64,000 nucleotides of DNA from Xylanibacter ruminicola Ga6B6 (GCF_000687715.1 NZ_JHXD01000003.1:186001-250000); one strand, 5' to 3'; positions 17,580 through 26,984 are shown, numbered from the stretch's first letter. The notes: generated by a model from the letters alone, not told the origin. Program-made: numbers and translations.

Positions 17580-19307
17580 ATGGCAAACTATTATAGCGAT
17601 CATCCTGAGATCGGGTTCTACTTGAACCACCCCCTGATGGCTCGTATCGTTGAGCTGAAGGAAAAAGGCTTTGCTGATGCAAAGGAATATGACTATGCTC
17701 CCGTTGACTTGGGCGATGCCATCGAGAACTACAAGCAGATTCTCGACATCACTGGCGACGTGGCTGCCAATATCATCGAGCCAAACTCTGAGAGCGTCGA
17801 CCTCGAAGGTCCACACCTCGAGAACGGTCGTATGATCTACGCCTCTAAGACTTACGAGAACCTCGACGCCACCCGTAAGGCTGGTCTGTGGGGTGTATCA
17901 ATGCCTCGCCGTTACGGCGGTCTGAACCTGCCTAACGCAGTATTCTCAATGCTCTCTGAGATGATTTCTGCTGCTGATGCCGGTTTCCAGAACATCTGGA
18001 GCCTGCAGAGCTGTATCGACACTCTGTACGAGTTCGGTTCAGAGGAGCAGCGCCAGAAGTACATCCCACGCGTTTGCGCTGGTGAGGGTATGAGTATGGA
18101 CCTGACCGAGCCTGATGCTGGTTCCGACCTGCAGCGCGTGATGCTGAAGGCCACCTTCGACGAGAAGGAGAACTGCTGGCGCCTGAACGGTGTTAAGCGC
18201 TTCATCACCAACGGTGATAGCGACATCCACCTCGTGCTGGCCCGTTCTGAGGAGGGCACTAAGGACGGACGTGGTCTGTCAATGTTCATCTACGACAAGC
18301 GCCAGGGCGGTGTTGATGTTCGTCACATCGAGCACAAGCTGGGTATCCACGGCTCACCTACCTGTGAGCTCACCTATAAGAACGCTAAGGCCGAGCTCTG
18401 CGGTAGCACACGTCTGGGTCTGATCAAGTACGTGATGGCTCTGATGAACGGTGCCCGTCTGGGTATCGCCGCACAGAGTGTAGGTGTTGAGCAGGAGGCT
18501 TACAACGAGGGCTTGGCTTACGCTAAGGAGCGTCAGCAGTTCGGTGACAAGATCATCAACTTCCCCGCTGTTTACGATATGCTCTCTCGCATGAAGGCTA
18601 AGCTCGATGCTGGTCGTTCACTGCTGTATGAGACAGCCGCTTACGTTGATATCTACAAGTGCTTGGAGGATATCGAGCGCGACCGCAAGCTCACTCCCGA
18701 GGAGAAGCAGGAGCTGAAGAAGTACCAGCGCCTGGCCGATGCATTCACACCACTGGCCAAGGGTATGAACTCAGAGTACGCTAACCAGAACGCTTACGAT
18801 GCTATCAGCATCCACGGTGGTTCAGGTTTCATCATGGAGTACAAGAGCCAGCGCCTGTTCCGCGACGCACGTATCTTCTCTATCTACGAGGGTACCACTC
18901 AGTTGCAGGTTGTAGCTGCTATCCGCTACATCACCAACGGCACTATGCTCAACAACATCAAGGACATGCTGGCTGCACTGCCTGCTGAGGCTAACGCTGC
19001 TCTCAAGGCACGTGTTGAGAAGCTCATCCCCGTTTACGAGGAGGCTCTCGCCGCTGTTAAGGCTCTCGACAATCAGGATGCTCACGACTTCCTGGCTCGC
19101 CGTCTCTACGACATGACAGCCGAGCTCGTGATGTGTCTGCTCATCCTTCGCGATGCTGCTAAGGCTCCTGAGCTGTTCGCAAAGAGCGCTAACGTATATG
19201 TTCGCATGGCCGAGGAGGATATCCTTGGTAAGGCCGCTTACATCAAGGCTTTCCAGGTTGAGGACCTCGAGAACTTCCGTGCTAACGACGAGGAGACTGC
19301 TGAGTAA
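17580..19307 (+). CDS. Acyl-CoA dehydrogenase family protein
   Basis: A 575-residue flavoenzyme that passes electrons to the ETF encoded just upstream. Seen: N-terminal helical domain, the FAD/substrate segment MDLTEPDAGSDLQRVML, WRLNGVKRFITNGD, the C-terminal helical domain with QQFGDKIINFPAVYDML, and SIYEGTTQLQ, which carries the family's usual catalytic glutamate region. It is about 190 residues longer than short-chain enzymes, the extra part being a C-terminal extension (after residue 450). The acyl substrate cannot be told from the sequence. It closes the etf operon and is followed by an intrinsic terminator. Confidence 0.9.
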   Translation: MANYYSDHPEIGFYLNHPLMARIVELKEKGFADAKEYDYAPVDLGDAIENYKQILDITGDVAANIIEPNSESVDLEGPHLENGRMIYASKTYENLDATRKAGLWGVSMPRRYGGLNLPNAVFSMLSEMISAADAGFQNIWSLQSCIDTLYEFGSEEQRQKYIPRVCAGEGMSMDLTEPDAGSDLQRVMLKATFDEKENCWRLNGVKRFITNGDSDIHLVLARSEEGTKDGRGLSMFIYDKRQGGVDVRHIEHKLGIHGSPTCELTYKNAKAELCGSTRLGLIKYVMALMNGARLGIAAQSVGVEQEAYNEGLAYAKERQQFGDKIINFPAVYDMLSRMKAKLDAGRSLLYETAAYVDIYKCLEDIERDRKLTPEEKQELKKYQRLADAFTPLAKGMNSEYANQNAYDAISIHGGSGFIMEYKSQRLFRDARIFSIYEGTTQLQVVAAIRYITNGTMLNNIKDMLAALPAEANAALKARVEKLIPVYEEALAAVKALDNQDAHDFLARRLYDMTAELVMCLLILRDAAKAPELFAKSANVYVRMAEEDILGKAAYIKAFQVEDLENFRANDEETAE

Positions 19308-19334
19308 GCAATCCCCCCAACGCTATTATAAATA

Positions 19335-19363
19335 GAGCATCCTGCATAAGGGTGCTCTTTTTT
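19335..19363 (+). terminator. Intrinsic terminator of the etf operon
   Basis: GAGCATCC (19335-19342) pairs with GGGTGCTC (19350-19357), one T-G wobble, followed by a run of six T. Confidence 0.85.
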
Positions 19364-19433
19364 ATTTGTTAATCTTCATTAACTATCGCTCGCCGCATTT
19401 TACTTTTTGCCCTCTCGGGTGTCAAACAAGTAA

Positions 19434-20696
<1,263 letters not shown>

Positions 20697-20709
20697 TCCC
20701 CATAAAAAG

Positions 20710-20745
20710 TCGCAACAGATAAAAATTCTGTTGCGATTTTTTTTT
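20710..20745 (+). terminator. Intrinsic terminator after the esterase gene
   Basis: TCGCAACAGA (20710-20719) and TCTGTTGCGA (20727-20736) are perfect arms around a 7-nt loop, followed by nine T. The same stem core recurs in the terminator at 27180-27214. Confidence 0.9.
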
Positions 20746-20764
20746 ATGTTACTGTGATACTGCG
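20744..20764. repeat. 21-bp repeat, left copy bounding the accessory block
   Basis: This 21-bp sequence, containing TTACTGTGATACTGCG, is identical and in the same orientation at 26195-26215, and inverted at 26047-26067. It sits between the esterase terminator and the stop codon of the DUF3987 gene. Confidence 0.85.
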
Positions 20765-20765
20765 A

Positions 20766-23171
20766 TTAACACATGGCACCAACCTTCCTGTAGATGGCTT
20801 TTGTGGTACCGTTGTCAACAAACTCATCTGTCTTTTCAATCAGATGGTCTTTCATCAGTCGGCTGATTTTTACACGGGCTACCGTGGGGTTCGAGATGGC
20901 AAAGCAAGTCATCACGTCGTCAACCGCAAACTCCTCGGGCAAACGGTTAAAACCGTCGTAGGTTTTCTGTCTTCTATGCGTGGTAGTTAAGGCATCACGC
21001 ATCTGGTCGTCGAAATACTTCTCAGCCAAAGCCAGGAAGTAGTGCCGCTGACAGGCGTACTGTATGTTGACGATTAGCTCAGCCAACTTCCAATCTACCT
21101 CGTCGGTCTCAAACTCGCCGCAGTAGTAGGCACCATCCTGATGCATCTGCTCCCAGTGGCGTATCACGATGAATGGGGCGGCAAAGTTCAGTCCGTGGTA
21201 GGCACAACGCTTCAGCAGCATCTCCTCGGCTTTGCTGTTGTTCTCCTTGGCATCGGCCATGCGACGTGCCGTCCAGTCATACAGCTCATCCACAATCTTC
21301 TCTACACTCAGCACACCCTTCGTACGGTCCAGCTTCTCACCCCATTCCTTCAGGCGATGGTCGCTCTCACAGTCAACCACGCTTTCACGAGTCATCATTT
21401 CAAAGTTAGTGGGCGGCAATGGGATGCAGGTTAATCGTGTGGCCAGTCCGCTACCGAAGTTTCGCTCGTTAATCTTTGCTTTCAATGCCAGGGGCGTGCC
21501 AGTGTATATAAAGTTCCAGGTTACGGAGAAGTTCTCAATCACCGAGTCCATGTTCGAGTAAGCCTGGCCATCCTCCTCATTGTGGAAAGCTTTCAGCTCC
21601 AACGATTGCTTATCAATCCACGAGCCACCTTTCTGTATGCTCAGGGTGTTGTCCAACTCGGTGTCGAAGGTAAACATATGCAACTGCATGGGTTCGCCAT
21701 CCACCTCTTCTACAGCGTTCACCATGTCCTGAATAAACTGGGCGTTACTGGTGCGGGCTGGGTGCACACGTACCACCACTTTAGGCTTCTTAGGCTTTTC
21801 CTTGTTGGCGCCTTTGGTTTTCATCTGTTCGCGATAGGCGTTGATGGCATCCTTGCCTATGCGATCGGCGGCGATAATCGGGGCTATCAGCAGTTTATAC
21901 AAGCGCGTGGCAAAACTCTTACCGCTGGCAGGATCGCCAATCACCATCACCTCGCAGTTCAGGCGTCGCAGTTCTTCTGGTCGATGATAAAAGCGGTAGC
22001 GGCATCGCGTCATCAGTGTCATCATAAAACCGCCACTCACAAACAAGGCCGAGGCATACTGGTTGCGCTTCAATCCCTTGCAAATGTCGCGCAGTATCGG
22101 GAAGTCGTCAAACAGCCCCTCAATCTGCTCGCCCCAATCCCACAGCCATTGGTCGATATCGTGTTCAGATTGTTCAGACGGATTCTTATTACCCTCCAGC
22201 ACACTCCTCATGGCTTTTGACAGACCTTTTGGTGTCTCCTTGCAGGCGCTCTCCACAATACTGCGCACCTCCTCTTCGCTTAGTCCCAGGCGTGGCATAA
22301 TCTCCATCAGCAACTGTCGGTTGTTGTCGCAAATGGCCCTCAAACTCACCGCCAACTGGTACAGTTTCACATTCCTCTCGCCCTCCTGTGGCAGTCCTCC
22401 ATTCTGCCGCCACCACTCATCAATAATCTCCGAATACGCAACCCCTTTGAATTGTTTTTGGCACGAATTACACGAATTATCACGAATTTTATTTTCTTCG
22501 CGTAAATTCGCGTAATTCGTGCCTAATTCATCCTCTCTCGTAGCCTGGCTACGACCGTCTCGATATAGAGCAGTATATCGCTCAGCAAATTCCTTGTTCT
22601 CATAGGTAAAAAGTTCTTTATCCAAATACAAAATGTCAGATTCTTTACAAATAAAACTCATTCTGCTAGCGTCCTTGCAACTCTCGTCAACCTCCACCCC
22701 AAGCACCTTGGCCATGGCATGCTGGTTGTCAATCAGGTTGCCTACTGCCACATCAGCTTTAAACACAACTTTCAGCCCTTTCCCGCTAGGCGTTATATAC
22801 ACCAAAAGTATTCTCCCAGCCGCGTCTTTATTTATAAAGCCGTGTTCATCCGTGCCTAATCTCCATTGGTCGAATACCTCACGAGGTTTTTCGACATGGT
22901 CGATGTCCATCACCACCAATCCCGTTAATTGCGTGGCACTCTGTTTGCGCCAGGCACCAGTTTTGCCCGCTTTCGATGTGGTTTCGCAAAACATAGCCTG
23001 GAAGATAAAGGCAGGCAACTTGCGTTTCAAGGCTGCATCGCCAGTTTCGCGGTACTTGTCAATGTTCTCGTTCCATCGGGTCGCCTTGACGAGGGCCCAA
23101 AACTGGGCCTCGTCTACAGGCAACGTAGGATTACTAAAGTTTTTCTGATAACAAAATCCCATAATTAGCAA
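20766..23171 (-). CDS. BT4734/VirE-N primase-like and DUF3987 P-loop protein
   Basis: An 801-residue protein typical of Bacteroidales. The N-terminal part (about residues 50-190) matches the BT4734-like/VirE N-terminal domain and has the acidic DxD in LVVMDIDHV and SGKGLKVVFK, resembling primase-polymerase motifs. Residues of about 245-310 look like a primase C-terminal helical region (WWRQNGGLPQEGERN). The rest is DUF3987, with a Walker A motif GDPASGKS at about residues 412-419. The family is linked to mobile or integrated elements; the biochemical role is not established. Residues 217-238 are encoded by a dispersed hairpin repeat (22460-22523). An ATG at 23162 is an alternative start, because 23171 overlaps the upstream gene by 7 bp. 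Confidence 0.8.
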   Translation of the reverse strand: MLIMGFCYQKNFSNPTLPVDEAQFWALVKATRWNENIDKYRETGDAALKRKLPAFIFQAMFCETTSKAGKTGAWRKQSATQLTGLVVMDIDHVEKPREVFDQWRLGTDEHGFINKDAAGRILLVYITPSGKGLKVVFKADVAVGNLIDNQHAMAKVLGVEVDESCKDASRMSFICKESDILYLDKELFTYENKEFAERYTALYRDGRSQATREDELGTNYANLREENKIRDNSCNSCQKQFKGVAYSEIIDEWWRQNGGLPQEGERNVKLYQLAVSLRAICDNNRQLLMEIMPRLGLSEEEVRSIVESACKETPKGLSKAMRSVLEGNKNPSEQSEHDIDQWLWDWGEQIEGLFDDFPILRDICKGLKRNQYASALFVSGGFMMTLMTRCRYRFYHRPEELRRLNCEVMVIGDPASGKSFATRLYKLLIAPIIAADRIGKDAINAYREQMKTKGANKEKPKKPKVVVRVHPARTSNAQFIQDMVNAVEEVDGEPMQLHMFTFDTELDNTLSIQKGGSWIDKQSLELKAFHNEEDGQAYSNMDSVIENFSVTWNFIYTGTPLALKAKINERNFGSGLATRLTCIPLPPTNFEMMTRESVVDCESDHRLKEWGEKLDRTKGVLSVEKIVDELYDWTARRMADAKENNSKAEEMLLKRCAYHGLNFAAPFIVIRHWEQMHQDGAYYCGEFETDEVDWKLAELIVNIQYACQRHYFLALAEKYFDDQMRDALTTTHRRQKTYDGFNRLPEEFAVDDVMTCFAISNPTVARVKISRLMKDHLIEKTDEFVDNGTTKAIYRKVGAMC
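22460..22523. repeat. ATTCGTGTA-family hairpin repeat, copy 2, inside a coding region
   Basis: A 64-bp inverted repeat with outer arms of about 20 bp (one mismatch), same ends (GGCACGAATTA and TAATTCGTGCC) as the ruvA-sprA copy. It is read in frame and encodes residues 217-238 of the DUF3987 protein, including NSCNSC, in the linker between the primase-like and helical domains. Confidence 0.85.
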
Positions 23172-23509
23172 AATTCTTTAAGTTCCAAATCAATCAGCGC
23201 ATCGTTGGCCTCGGCTACATGCTGGTTAAAGATGGCTATGGTTTGCGCTGTTCCCAGATCCTGTGGTACGCTCACTCGCAGAATGTTGTTGCGAATACTC
23301 TGTTTAAGCGCTCCCCATGGTAGTTTCTTAATCAGCATGGGCTTAGTGCGCTGGTAGTAGCCGGGGTGATACTTGGCCAGGTTGTAGGGTTTGAACGTCA
23401 GTTGGTGCGTGTTCTTGTCGATAAACATGACGCCCTCAATGGTAAGGCCTCTCGATGCGCGGTTCATGACTGCAGTGATGTCCTGAATGTTGATAAATTT
23501 CTTTTTCAT
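23165..23509 (-). CDS. Hypothetical protein of the accessory block (114 aa)
   Basis: I do not recognise this family. The 114-residue protein is soluble and basic in its N-terminal half (MKKKFINIQDITAVMNRASRG) with an acidic C-terminus (EANDALIDLELKEFC). Its first helix could suit DNA binding, but there is no clear motif. It overlaps the downstream DUF3987 gene by 7 bp and follows the 111-residue gene after 7 bp, so it belongs to the same transcription unit. Confidence 0.65.
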   Translation of the reverse strand: MKKKFINIQDITAVMNRASRGLTIEGVMFIDKNTHQLTFKPYNLAKYHPGYYQRTKPMLIKKLPWGALKQSIRNNILRVSVPQDLGTAQTIAIFNQHVAEANDALIDLELKEFC

Positions 23510-23516
23510 AAGTTAG

Positions 23517-23852
23517 TTAAAAATCAATATTATAAGTTTTATGTTCTTTTAGATAGTTCTTTCGCATCTCTTCGATCGGGGTGAGGGTGATGTTGTAACC
23601 TTGGGCTATCCACTTTTGTTCGTCCTGTGCTATCTCCATGGCATAGCGCAGATAGGGTTTGGTATGGATGTTGCCATATGGTGTTCCTGCGAACCTTAGA
23701 GCTTTGCTCATGCGCCATTTGTTGCAGTAGCCTTTCTCGTTGTTTCGGAACAGGGTACAGATGCGGTTGCCCTCACCATCGTACATTTTCCACTTACATG
23801 AGATACAGCCCTTCTTGACTGTTATTCCCCTTTTGTTCTTCTTTGCTTTCAT
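23517..23852 (-). CDS. Hypothetical cysteine-containing protein (111 aa), possible zinc binder
   Basis: A 111-residue basic protein, not recognised. It has CISC at residues of about 16-19, then further cysteines in RICTLF and GYCNKW, a spacing compatible with one zinc site. The start at 23852 overlaps the end of the upstream gene (stop 23794) by 59 bp in another frame, an unusually long overlap. A later start is conceivable but would cut away the first two cysteines. Confidence 0.6.
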   Translation of the reverse strand: MKAKKNKRGITVKKGCISCKWKMYDGEGNRICTLFRNNEKGYCNKWRMSKALRFAGTPYGNIHTKPYLRYAMEIAQDEQKWIAQGYNITLTPIEEMRKNYLKEHKTYNIDF

Positions 23853-24120
23853 GCAGCGCGTTCTTTAAATTAAACACTTGTGATTTCAGTTCGTTTACCT
23901 CTTTCTGCAGCTTGCGCTCCAGACTTCCATCGCCCATGGCCTTCAGTATCGCATCGCGTCCATACTTGGTGGTTGGACTCTTACGTCCCAATCCTACGTG
24001 AATGCAAACACCCTTAACCAGATCCAACGTGTTAAAGTATAAATACTCTTTCTCGTTTACTGTCAACGCATAGCCGTTGGGCTTGGTTTCAATCGTGATT
24101 TTTTCTTCAATCTTTCTCAT
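23794..24120 (-). CDS. Hypothetical protein with C-terminal coiled coil (108 aa)
   Basis: Translated from the ATG at 24120 (MRKIEEKITIETKPNGY). A longer frame reaches 24411, but its extra 97 residues run through a repeat array and antisense to the neighbouring gene and are rejected. The N-terminal half is beta-rich (ALTVNEKEYLYFNTLDLVKG), and residues of about 72-100 form a coiled coil (LERKLQKEVNELKSQVFNL). Family and role unknown. A TATCTTTG box at 24152-24159 lies 32 bp upstream. Confidence 0.6.
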   Translation of the reverse strand: MRKIEEKITIETKPNGYALTVNEKEYLYFNTLDLVKGVCIHVGLGRKSPTTKYGRDAILKAMGDGSLERKLQKEVNELKSQVFNLKNALHESKEEQKGNNSQEGLYLM

Positions 24121-24151
24121 ACTTGTTCGTATTAATTTCTTTTTGACGATG

Positions 24152-24159
24152 CAAAGATA
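24152..24159 (-). promoter_or_regulatory. -7 box upstream of the 108-aa gene
   Basis: TATCTTTG on the minus strand, an exact TAnnTTTG match; no TTTG at the -33 position. Confidence 0.45.
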
Positions 24160-24188
24160 GATAGAAGTAAATACGTAGGGCGGCTGAT

Positions 24189-24261
24189 GCGTCAGTGCGT
24201 CAGAATCGCGTCGAAAAATGCGTCGATGGGCGATAAATGGCGTCAGTTCTGCGTCAGAATC
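24189..24261. repeat. Iteron-like GCGTCA/G array
   Basis: GCGTC followed by A or G occurs six times in 73 bp (starting at 24189, 24197, 24208, 24220, 24240 and 24251). A 12-bp unit TGCGTCAGAATC is repeated exactly at 24196 and 24250. The array covers the spacer between two accessory genes and the stop codon of the 215-residue gene. Confidence 0.6.
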
Positions 24262-24890
24262 TGTTGCATCAGTATGTTCCAATAGGTGTCGCAAAGCTCG
24301 CTCCAAGGGTTCTGCTCCATATCGTAGTAGGCTTCCAGTCGGTCTTCGTAGGGCACGCATCGGCCAAAGTTGCTCAGTGTGCGTTCGCCAATCTGCAGTT
24401 CTTGGGGCCACCAGTCGCGGGTTAGATCCATCATCAGCTTGGTGAATCGGGTTTTGCTAATTCTGCCATTCACCCTGTCCTTGATTACCAGGTAGATGCC
24501 TATCCAGTCATTTTTCGAGTTGAATAGGTTGCGGCAATGGGATAGTAGTAAGTTCAGGCTGTTGGTTACCACCTGTTTCCGGCAGTCCAGGTTCATGGCT
24601 TTGTAGCGCTTTCTTGCCAGATCGGTGGGGCTGCTTTGGTTGCAGGTGGCGTTTTGTGCCATCTCTTTGGCTATGGGTATAGGCATCACGTGGTAAAAAT
24701 CGCGTATCTCGTTTACCTTATATATATAATCGCCGATACCGTTGTTAAGGCCGTGAGCCATCAGCGAAAACAGATAGCCTTTAGCCGATTCGTAACTGCC
24801 TGCATTCTTAGCCATGCTAATCAGCAGGTTTTCGGGGATGGTAGCCCCGTCGTGCCAGATGTACTGCACTTCATTGTTGTTCTGTTTCAT
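24243..24890 (-). CDS. Hypothetical protein of the accessory block (215 aa)
   Basis: Not recognised. A 215-residue soluble protein with no signal peptide or membrane segment. Its sequence suggests mostly helices (RKQVVTNSLNLLLSHCRNLFNSKNDW) and aromatic-rich ends. It has its own promoter (24966-24997) with a leader of about 70 nt, so it is not simply co-transcribed with the 296-residue gene upstream. It ends inside the GCGTC repeat array. Confidence 0.65.
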   Translation of the reverse strand: MKQNNNEVQYIWHDGATIPENLLISMAKNAGSYESAKGYLFSLMAHGLNNGIGDYIYKVNEIRDFYHVMPIPIAKEMAQNATCNQSSPTDLARKRYKAMNLDCRKQVVTNSLNLLLSHCRNLFNSKNDWIGIYLVIKDRVNGRISKTRFTKLMMDLTRDWWPQELQIGERTLSNFGRCVPYEDRLEAYYDMEQNPWSELCDTYWNILMQQILTQN

Positions 24891-24965
24891 TGTTGTTAAA
24901 GTTTAAGAAACAGAATGGGCCCATGCCTGTCTCAGGTTTTTAATTATTGTTTTGCAATGCGGTCG

Positions 24966-24997
24966 CAAAAATATAGCATTCGGTCGATATGCGCAAA
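24966..24997 (-). promoter_or_regulatory. Promoter for the 215-aa gene
   Basis: On the minus strand TTTG (24994-24997), a 20-bp spacer and TATTTTTG (24966-24973) fit the consensus exactly. Confidence 0.7.
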
Positions 24998-25081
24998 TAA
25001 AATAACTGGTCATTTCAGCCCAGTGCCGATTTGACCAGAATAGTTGTGATAAATTCAAAAAAGTTAAGTGTTTTGGGACGT

Positions 25082-25972
25082 TTAAATGACTACTTCCTTA
25101 ATCTGTTTGAATCTGATGTAGGCGTTTTTGTAGAGTTCGTATTTCTTGTATCCGTTATAGTTTGGGTTGGTATAAGTGCTATACTGCTCTTTTGATATCA
25201 GATTGCCACAGTTAAACACCGTTATAAAATCGTTGTAGCTTGGTTTTACAATCACCCCCGCATCCATCGCCGCCCGCAGTCCGCACATCAGCGCTTTCCT
25301 ATCCTTTCTGCCTTTGGTAAGTTCGTAGAGCAACGATATAACCATACTGGCTTTACGTTGGTCGGTTAGTGCGCTGGTAAACAGTTGTGCTGCTAATATG
25401 GCATTTTCGTCGTAATCATGTTTCATCGCGTCGCATGTACCAAACTGCAGGTTGAGCGATTCTTCAAGTTGCTGGTTGATGATGGCACAAGCCGACATCA
25501 GGGCGAAGTTATCGGTTTGCTTGATGAGGTTGTAATCGGAGCCTATAAATAGTTGATGGCTCGACAGAGTTTGGTTAAGCCCCCTGCACAGTATCTTTAC
25601 CACGTCTTCAACCCTATCAAATGCACGTTCGTTATCCTCAACATAGAAACAAGTACCTTCCTTTCTACTGACTATGACGATAACTGTAAATAGCCGGTCT
25701 TCCCAAGGCCGTTTCTTCCAGAATTCTTCGTCATCACTATCTACGTACCTATTTGCTAGTTTAAGCACGGCTATGCCATCCTTTGGCAGGTATATGTATT
25801 TGTGCGAATAGATGTGGTTGCCACTTTTGTCAGTGAATAGTAATTTCTTGGTTTGTCGTAGGAAGTCATCTCGCGTCACTGTCGCCAGGACTTCCTGTGG
25901 TTGAAACCCATCGGGCTGGGTGTACCATTTCTCGCTGCTTGCTATCCTGAATGGGCATATGTAATATTCCAT
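25082..25972 (-). CDS. Hypothetical protein of the accessory block (296 aa)
   Basis: Not recognised. Taken from the ATG at 25972 (MEYYICPFRIASSEKWY), because the promoter at 25977-26009 lies downstream of the in-frame ATG at 26020. The protein is soluble, with an N-terminal mixed region and a helical C-terminal half (AAQLFTSALTDQRKASMVISLLYELTKGR, split here by no motif I know). The predicted transcription start falls at or within a few bases of the ATG, so the message may be leaderless. It is the first gene of the block from the right-hand boundary. Confidence 0.65.
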   Translation of the reverse strand: MEYYICPFRIASSEKWYTQPDGFQPQEVLATVTRDDFLRQTKKLLFTDKSGNHIYSHKYIYLPKDGIAVLKLANRYVDSDDEEFWKKRPWEDRLFTVIVIVSRKEGTCFYVEDNERAFDRVEDVVKILCRGLNQTLSSHQLFIGSDYNLIKQTDNFALMSACAIINQQLEESLNLQFGTCDAMKHDYDENAILAAQLFTSALTDQRKASMVISLLYELTKGRKDRKALMCGLRAAMDAGVIVKPSYNDFITVFNCGNLISKEQYSTYTNPNYNGYKKYELYKNAYIRFKQIKEVVI

Positions 25973-25976
25973 ATTG

Positions 25977-26009
25977 CAAAGGTATTGCAAAATTCTTAAA
26001 TATACAAGA
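25977..26009 (-). promoter_or_regulatory. Promoter for the 296-aa gene, box 4 nt from the ATG
   Basis: On the minus strand TCTTG (26005-26009), a 20-bp spacer and TACCTTTG (25977-25984). Only four bases separate the box from the ATG at 25972. Confidence 0.6.
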
Positions 26010-26020
26010 TTTATGCGCAA

Positions 26021-26345
26021 TTTTTGTTCTTATGTATCTGTTTCCACGCAGTATCACAGTAACATAAGGATACTGCGAGTAGGTTAGGCGGCGATAGGTG
26101 GTAATATATATAATTATAGTATTATAAATATTATATATATTTAATATATATAATATTCAATATAGCTAGTTTTTCTGCAGAATACGCAATTAGGTTATGT
26201 TACTGTGATACTGCGTGTCCGGAACGAGGCGGCACTTATCGTGTCGATTTCCGTTAGATCGTAAATCATGAAGTTACGGATGGTGTGGCACGAAGTGGTA
26301 GGTGATTTCTGTTAACACTGTTTAACTAAGTGGAGGCCTAAAAAG
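26021..26345. other. Gene-free stretch between the accessory block and the HU-like gene
   Basis: This holds the MITE-like element (26045-26217) with a strongly AT-rich core of about 75 bp near 26101-26175, and then about 130 bp of ordinary composition. No open frame, tRNA or other gene was seen. Confidence 0.6.
26045..26217. repeat. MITE-like element: 23-bp inverted repeats around an AT-rich core
   Basis: Positions 26045-26067 and 26195-26217 are perfect 23-bp inverted copies, each containing the 21-bp sequence also found at 20744-20764. Between them lie 127 bp, mostly A and T (TATATA and TTTAATATATA tracts). The element is too small to code for a transposase. No clear target duplication is visible at its ends. 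Confidence 0.7.
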
Positions 26346-26377
26346 TTTGTAGATTACATTCTATAGTAGTACCTTTG
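26346..26377 (+). promoter_or_regulatory. Promoter of the HU-like gene
   Basis: TTTG at 26346-26349, a 20-bp spacer and TACCTTTG at 26370-26377, an exact consensus match, 46 bp before the ATG. Confidence 0.8.
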
Positions 26378-26423
26378 CATCGTAAAACTTAATAATTAAC
26401 CCATTTAAAACCTTTTACACATT

Positions 26424-26984
26424 ATGGCAAAGATCTTTTATCTGTTAAAGCAAAACAACATCAAGAATTCGAAGATTTTCGGTAAGTGGTTTGCCCACAG
26501 CAAGACCGTCGAGACCCTGAACACTCGTAAGATGGCCAACCACATTGCCGAGCACGGCAGTATCTACACTCCCGACGTGGTGTTCGGAGTGCTGGAGAAG
26601 TTCCGTAGCTGTCTGTTGGAGATGCTCCTGAACTCTAAGCGCGTCAAGATCGATGGTCTGGGCATCTTCTTTACCACCTTGGAGAACGAGAAGGGTGGCG
26701 CCCAGAAGAAGGAGGAGTTCTTGCCCCAGAAGAACCTGAAGGCCCTCCACATCCGATTCCTGCCCGATCAGGAGGCCGAGACCAACATCTCCAGTCGTGA
26801 GTTTATCAAGAAGGCCGAGTTTGTAAATGCCGAGGTGTTGGCCGGTCAGTTGACCGAGGAGGATAAGCCTGGTACTACGGGTGGTAATACCGGTGGTGGC
26901 GGCTCGAGCAGTCAGGGCGGCAACACCGGCGGTAACACCGGTGGAGGTAACAATCCCGGAAGCGGAGGAAGCGACATGAATTAG
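26424..26984 (+). CDS. HU-like DNA-binding protein with Gly-rich tail
   Basis: A 186-residue member of the Bacteroidales HU-like group. Residues of about 1-130 resemble an HU fold (TRKMANHIAEHGSIYTPDVV, SKRVKIDGLGIFFTTLEN and an arm region KALHIRFLPDQ). The last 40 residues are a Gly/Asn/Ser-rich tail (GGNTGGGG, GGNTGGNTGGG) that is probably disordered. These proteins typically occur beside BT4734-type genes and the smalltalk microprotein, as here. It has a strong promoter. A role in DNA bending or protection of the element is possible but unproven. Confidence 0.85.
   Translation: MAKIFYLLKQNNIKNSKIFGKWFAHSKTVETLNTRKMANHIAEHGSIYTPDVVFGVLEKFRSCLLEMLLNSKRVKIDGLGIFFTTLENEKGGAQKKEEFLPQKNLKALHIRFLPDQEAETNISSREFIKKAEFVNAEVLAGQLTEEDKPGTTGGNTGGGGSSSQGGNTGGNTGGGNNPGSGGSDMN

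Noticed and set aside
24121-24411. Extension of the 108-residue protein to 24411
   Set aside because: The extra 97 residues run antisense to the neighbouring gene and through the GCGTC repeat array and the -7 box; the composition is not protein-like.
26101-26175. Chromosomal replication origin in the AT-rich tract
   Set aside because: No DnaA-box cluster or dnaA/dnaN neighbours; treated as the core of a repeat element instead.
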